From Hymenobacter lapidiphilus (lineage in GTDB: Bacteria; Bacteroidota; Bacteroidia; Cytophagales; Hymenobacteraceae), in contig NZ_JABKAU010000001.1 of assembly GCF_013377885.1 (NCBI RefSeq), positions 1-64,000 on the forward strand: a stretch of DNA of 64,000 bases. The letters run 5' to 3'. Each line of letters begins with the position of its first letter. Position 1 is the stretch's first letter. Below the pieces are notes generated by a model. The model was not told where the DNA came from. It ran no database searches and was given only the letters and a program-made list of their open reading frames with translations. Positions 60,780 to 64,000 of this stretch are shown here, in pieces. Position numbers and translations under genes: made by a program.

Positions 60780-62492
60780 ATGCGTCGTTTGCTACTGATT
60801 GGATTGCTGGTGGGCTTGAGCCTACCGACCCTGGCCGCCCGCCCAACGCCGCCCACCAGGGCTACGGATGTGGCCAAAAACACGGTGCGCCGGCACCTGA
60901 TTTACTTCCGTGACAAAACCGGCACGCCCTTCAGCACAAGCCGGCCCGAGGAATTTCTGTCGGGGCGGGCGCTGCAGCGGCGCCAGCGCCAGCAGATTAC
61001 CGTGCTACCCCGCGATTTGCCGGTTAGCCCCGGCTACGTGCAGCAGGTAAAGTCGGTGCCCGGCGTGCAGCTATGGTACACTTCGCGCTGGTTCAACGCC
61101 GCCATAGTCGCCTGCGACTCGGTTACGCTGGCGCAGGTGCAGGCGCTGCCTTTCGTGCTGAGCGCCCGCACCCTCAATCGTGGGCAGGCCGGCGGTAGCC
61201 CCCAGCCCAAAACGGCCCCTGCGGCTCCAGCTCCTGCCGAGCAAACGACGGCCGACCGCAGCCAGTACGGCCGGGCCTACGCGCAGGTAAAGCAGGTTGG
61301 GGCCGAGCGCATGCACGCGGCCGGCTTCCGGGGCGAAGGCCTGCAGATTGCCGTGTTCGATGCCGGCTTTACGGGCGTGAACACGGCCTCGGTGTTTGCC
61401 TCCATGTTCACCGAAAACCGCCTGCTCAGCACGTTTAACGTGGTAGAGAAATCGCCCTCCGTTTTCCAGCGTAACAGCCACGGCACCCAGTGCTTGAGTA
61501 TCCTGGCCGCCGACGAGCCGGGGCGCTTCGTGGGGACGGCTCCAAAAGCCTCGTTCCTGCTTTTTATCACCGAAGATGACGTGAACCGTAGCGAACACCC
61601 CATTGAGGAAGTGAACTGGCTGGTAGCGGCTGAGTACGCCGACTCGGCCGGGGTAGACATCATTAGCTCCTCACTGGGTTATAATACATTCGATGCGCCC
61701 TCGCCCAGCTATAGCTACGCCGACATGAACGGCCGGACGGCCCTCTCGACGCGGGCGGCTGCGGTGGCGGCTCGTGTGGGCATGCTGGTAGTCAATTCTG
61801 CCGGTAATGAGGGCAACCGGTCGTGGCGCCATGTGCTGGCCCCGGCCGACGCCGACTCCATCATGACGGTAGGCGCGGCCGACTCGCTGGGTGTGGTTGG
61901 CAGCCTCAGCTCGCGCGGACCCACTGCCGATGGCCGCCTCAAGCCCAACCTGTCGGCCATGGGCGTGGCCACGGCCATTGTAAATCCGAGCGGCTCCATC
62001 TCGCGGGGCGACGGTACCTCGTTTGCCTGTCCGGTGCTGGCAGGTATGGCGGCCGGTTTCTGGCAGGCCAACCCCCGCCTCACGGCTCAGCAGGTTATCA
62101 CGCTGCTGCAACGCTCCGGCTCGCAGGCCACGGCCCCCGATAACAACCTGGGCTACGGCATCCCCGACTTTGTACGGGCCTACAACCTGGCTAACCCCGG
62201 CACGCCGCTATCCACTGCTGCGGCCCGCGGGTTGGCCGGCGGCATGTATGCGTATCCCAATCCGGTCGAGGCGGGCGAGCCGCTGTATCTGCAGCTACCC
62301 GCCGGACTAGGCACGGGTGGCCTTGAAATCCGGATTTATGATGCCCGCGGGGCGCTGGTAGCCAGCCAGCAGGTGGCGCCGGCCGTTACCGGCGTGGTAC
62401 GGCTCGAAACGGCGGCGTTGCGGTCGGGCGTCTTCACCTGCCTGATCGGGCAGGGGCTGCAGCAGCAGGCAGTACGCTTCGTGAAGCGGTAG
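60780..62492 (+). CDS. S8 subtilisin-like protease with type IX sorting domain
   Basis: 570 residues with a signal peptide (MRRLLLIGLLVGLSLPTLAA). Catalytic Asp in AVFDAGFTGV (near 200), His in NSHGTQCLSIL (near 235) and Ser in GDGTSFACPVLAG (near 415) form the S8 triad; the oxyanion Asn lies in VNSAGNEGNRS. The last 85 residues, from AYPNPVEAGEPLYLQL through EIRIYDARGALV to GVFTCLIG and AVRFVKR, are a type A T9SS sorting domain. It should be exported by Sec and then by the T9SS, whose PorP/SprF is encoded just downstream. Confidence 0.93.
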   Translation: MRRLLLIGLLVGLSLPTLAARPTPPTRATDVAKNTVRRHLIYFRDKTGTPFSTSRPEEFLSGRALQRRQRQQITVLPRDLPVSPGYVQQVKSVPGVQLWYTSRWFNAAIVACDSVTLAQVQALPFVLSARTLNRGQAGGSPQPKTAPAAPAPAEQTTADRSQYGRAYAQVKQVGAERMHAAGFRGEGLQIAVFDAGFTGVNTASVFASMFTENRLLSTFNVVEKSPSVFQRNSHGTQCLSILAADEPGRFVGTAPKASFLLFITEDDVNRSEHPIEEVNWLVAAEYADSAGVDIISSSLGYNTFDAPSPSYSYADMNGRTALSTRAAAVAARVGMLVVNSAGNEGNRSWRHVLAPADADSIMTVGAADSLGVVGSLSSRGPTADGRLKPNLSAMGVATAIVNPSGSISRGDGTSFACPVLAGMAAGFWQANPRLTAQQVITLLQRSGSQATAPDNNLGYGIPDFVRAYNLANPGTPLSTAAARGLAGGMYAYPNPVEAGEPLYLQLPAGLGTGGLEIRIYDARGALVASQQVAPAVTGVVRLETAALRSGVFTCLIGQGLQQQAVRFVKR

Positions 62493-62530
62493 CAGAGTAA
62501 ACAGCCATCAATTGGATAGACACTAAAAAA

Positions 62531-62557
62531 AGCAGGCCCGTTCGGGCCTGCTTTTTT
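62531..62557. terminator. Terminator after the subtilase gene
   Basis: AGCAGGCCCG/CGGGCCTGCT stem with A-run before and TTTTTT after; bidirectional. Confidence 0.9.
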
Positions 62558-62567
62558 GTTTTACAAG

Positions 62568-62719
62568 GAAGCTGTTTAGAAAGTCAAAAGGACGTCATGC
62601 TGAGCGAAGTCGAAGCATCTCTACCGCTTCGTTAAACGACTGCTACGAAGCGGTAGAGATGCTTCGACTTCGCTCAGCATGACGTCCTAACTGATTCCTG
62701 GCACTTCCTAAACAGCTTC
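62568..62719. repeat. MITE-like element with GAAGCTGTTTAG ends containing a 41-bp REP-like palindrome
   Basis: Ends GAAGCTGTTTAGAAAGT (62568-62584) and ACTTCCTAAACAGCTTC (62703-62719). Core arms 62591-62631 and 62646-62686 perfectly complementary (GACGTCATGCTGAGCGAAGT outward, GAAGCATCTCTACCGCTTCG inward). Reversed relative to the copy at 43213-43313, whose core is shorter. Confidence 0.88.
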
Positions 62720-62733
62720 AAAGTTAAAAGGCA

Positions 62734-62821
62734 GTCATGCTGAGCTTGCCGAAGCATCTCTACCGCTTCGTTCAACGACTGCTACGAAGCGGTAGAGATG
62801 CTTCGGCAAGCTCAGCATGAC
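62734..62821. repeat. 37-bp REP-like palindrome (GTCATGCTGAGC type)
   Basis: Arms 62734-62770 and 62785-62821 are perfectly complementary. Inner stem and loop (ACGACTGCTA) match the preceding copy; outer stem differs at GCTTGCC versus GCGAAGT. The two copies form a tandem pair filling the 378-bp gap between the subtilase and porP genes. Confidence 0.9.
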
Positions 62822-62870
62822 CGTTTCGGGACCATTGCCGGCTTTGCAAATAGCTTCACGGGTTGCGTGG

Positions 62871-63851
62871 CTACCAGAAACGGTTGGTGCAGACCACCTG
62901 CGCCTTCTTCTTGAGCCGCAGGCCCAGTAGTATTTCGTGGGTGCCGTTGTGGTAGGGCGACAGCCGCGAATGGCCTATGTCGTAGGAGTAGCCCAGCGCA
63001 AACTGCTCGTAGTTAACGCCGGCCATTGCCACGGCCGCATCGGAAGTGCGCCACGATATGCCGGCCCACAGCAAATCCTGATACTTGAGTTTGGCATTGA
63101 CATCGACAGAAATTGGGGCCGGGCTAACGGCCTTGACCAGCACGGAGGGTACCAGAGACCAATCATCGGTCAGCGGCAGCATCACGCCACCCGTGAAAAA
63201 GTAGTGCCGCCGGAGTGAGTTGCCCGAGCCGGACGCCAATTGGTTGGGACCGTAGGAGAAATCGAGCTTATTGGCCAGCAGCTGGGTACTGGATACGCCC
63301 ACGAAAAAATTCGAGCTGTACACCCACAGGCCAACCGAGCCGTCGAGCACCCGCGAGGATTCGTTGGGGGCCAGTACCAGCGGGTCGGGGCCGGGGTCGA
63401 AGAACCGCAGTTTGCTGCCATCGACGGCGAACTGCTGCAGGCCCGCCGACATGCCCAGCGCAGCCCGCAGGTTGGGCCTGAGTACCACGTTATAGGCGTA
63501 CGAAACGTAGGCACTGGTGCGGCTGATGGGCCCCGTTGCGTCGCGGTATACCATGCCGCCGATAGCATGAAACGGCCGACGCAGGTCGCGGCGGGTGCGC
63601 TTATCAGTGGTAAGCCACTTGCCCAGCGACGAGTTGACGCTGGCGTAGTAGGTTCTCGGGCCGCCCTCCAGCCCCACCCATTGGGTCCGGTAGCTGAACT
63701 TCACATCGATATAGTCCTCTGCACCCGTTGCGCCGGGGTTGATGAGGTAGTTGTTGTTCATGTACTGGCTGTACTGGGCCTCCTGCTGGGCCAAGGCCGG
63801 CGCAGCAATTAGCAGCAATAGCAGCGACAGGAAGGGAAAAGATGTTTTCAT
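62871..63851 (-). CDS. Type IX secretion system membrane protein PorP/SprF
   Basis: 326 residues from ATG 63851, signal peptide (MKTSFPFLSLLLLLIAAPAL then AQ). The family signature QYSQYMNNNYLINPGATGAE opens the mature part, followed by YRTQWVGLEGGPRTYYASVN and YAYNVVLRPNLRAALGMSAG. It ends in strand-like LGLRLKKK and a short tail. PorP/SprF proteins are outer-membrane components that work with specific type B CTD cargo; the truncated gene just upstream on the same strand looks like such cargo. Confidence 0.93.
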   Translation of the reverse strand: MKTSFPFLSLLLLLIAAPALAQQEAQYSQYMNNNYLINPGATGAEDYIDVKFSYRTQWVGLEGGPRTYYASVNSSLGKWLTTDKRTRRDLRRPFHAIGGMVYRDATGPISRTSAYVSYAYNVVLRPNLRAALGMSAGLQQFAVDGSKLRFFDPGPDPLVLAPNESSRVLDGSVGLWVYSSNFFVGVSSTQLLANKLDFSYGPNQLASGSGNSLRRHYFFTGGVMLPLTDDWSLVPSVLVKAVSPAPISVDVNAKLKYQDLLWAGISWRTSDAAVAMAGVNYEQFALGYSYDIGHSRLSPYHNGTHEILLGLRLKKKAQVVCTNRFW

Positions 63852-63931
63852 AACAGCAGGAGTATTAATTATCAGGTGCCATCTGCCAGTGCGCGGCTGC
63901 CAGCTAGCAGCAGCCGCGCACTGCTGCCAAC

Positions 63932-64000
63932 TCAATAAAGTACCGTCAGCGACCCGCTGTAGGACTTGCCCAAGGGGCCTTTGATGACGACCACGTAGTA
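63932..64000 (-). CDS. 3' end of a probable type IX cargo protein (partial)
   Basis: Only the last 22 codons are in the window (YYVVVIKGPLGKSYSGSLTV followed by LY and TGA). The strand pattern with a Gly-Ser turn and VxLY end fits the gliding-motility/type B T9SS C-terminal domain. Upstream of porP/sprF on the same strand, which is the usual position of the partner cargo gene. Confidence 0.6.
   Translation of the reverse strand, partial: YYVVVIKGPLGKSYSGSLTVLY

Noticed and set aside
62591..62821. CRISPR array from the tandem palindromes
   Set aside because: Only two copies, each a long inverted repeat, with no regular spacers and no cas genes.

Overview
This window looks like a chromosomal segment of a GC-rich Bacteroidota of the Hymenobacter type (Cytophagales, Hymenobacteraceae). 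The evidence is a set of lineage markers rather than a database match: a PorP/SprF type IX secretion protein and a subtilase with a C-terminal sorting domain, a short RpoD without region 1.1, serine palmitoyltransferase for sphingolipids, BshB1 for bacillithiol, a START-like protein beside an LptF/G permease, many lipoproteins, very few Shine-Dalgarno sequences, and promoters of the Bacteroidota form TTG-N19/21-TAnnTTTG.

Layout. 0-12.6 kb: mostly minus-strand accessory genes (App1-like phosphatase, M48 lipoprotein, a divergent pair of large lipoproteins with a kinase-like motif, exonuclease/GIY-YIG fusion, DUF2383 protein, AI-2E family transporter), a plus-strand topoisomerase IB and an IS110-family element. 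12.8-38.3 kb: a core block with parE-parC, two TPR proteins, thrS-infC-rpmI-rplT, tRNA-Met, START-like/LptG, rpsO-pnp-rpoD, trxB, an M23/LysM peptidase, bshB1, accC (minus), serine palmitoyltransferase and a histone H1-like gene. 38.4-46.6 kb: tyrS divergent from holA, a GyrI-like protein, a RES-Xre toxin-antitoxin pair with a clear operator, an unusual hydrolase fusion and decayed small genes. 46.7-55.6 kb: an envelope block with a 1055-residue TPR protein, an outer-membrane barrel, an HU-CCDC81/SPOR protein and exbB-exbD-tonB. 55.7-64 kb: folC, trmB, a TrpF-like protein, mnmA, a lipoprotein, the secreted subtilase, PorP/SprF and the last codons of a probable type IX cargo protein.

The most striking system is the IS110-family element at about 3597-4772. 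It sits inside one arm of a REP-like palindrome, so the empty site can be reconstructed. Its 210-nt leader holds a candidate bridge RNA. Two segments of that RNA match the two halves of the occupied target (CGTCAT and CATGCTGA), and two more match the element's own ends (ACAGTTCA and TCATCATA). Joining the right end to the left end would rebuild a TTG-N20-TATGTTTG promoter in front of this RNA. The recombinase gene itself is interrupted by an in-frame TAG.

Other points of interest are an AT-rich, 78-codon in-frame insertion in tyrS; infC starting at AUA behind a strong Shine-Dalgarno sequence; at least nine REP-like palindromes whose arms stay complementary while differing between copies; nested inverted 'stutter' repeats that abut or contain start codons; and a two-copy GGAAATATTTCC operator upstream of the RES-Xre genes. 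All base counts and pairings were made by eye; no database search or folding program was used.
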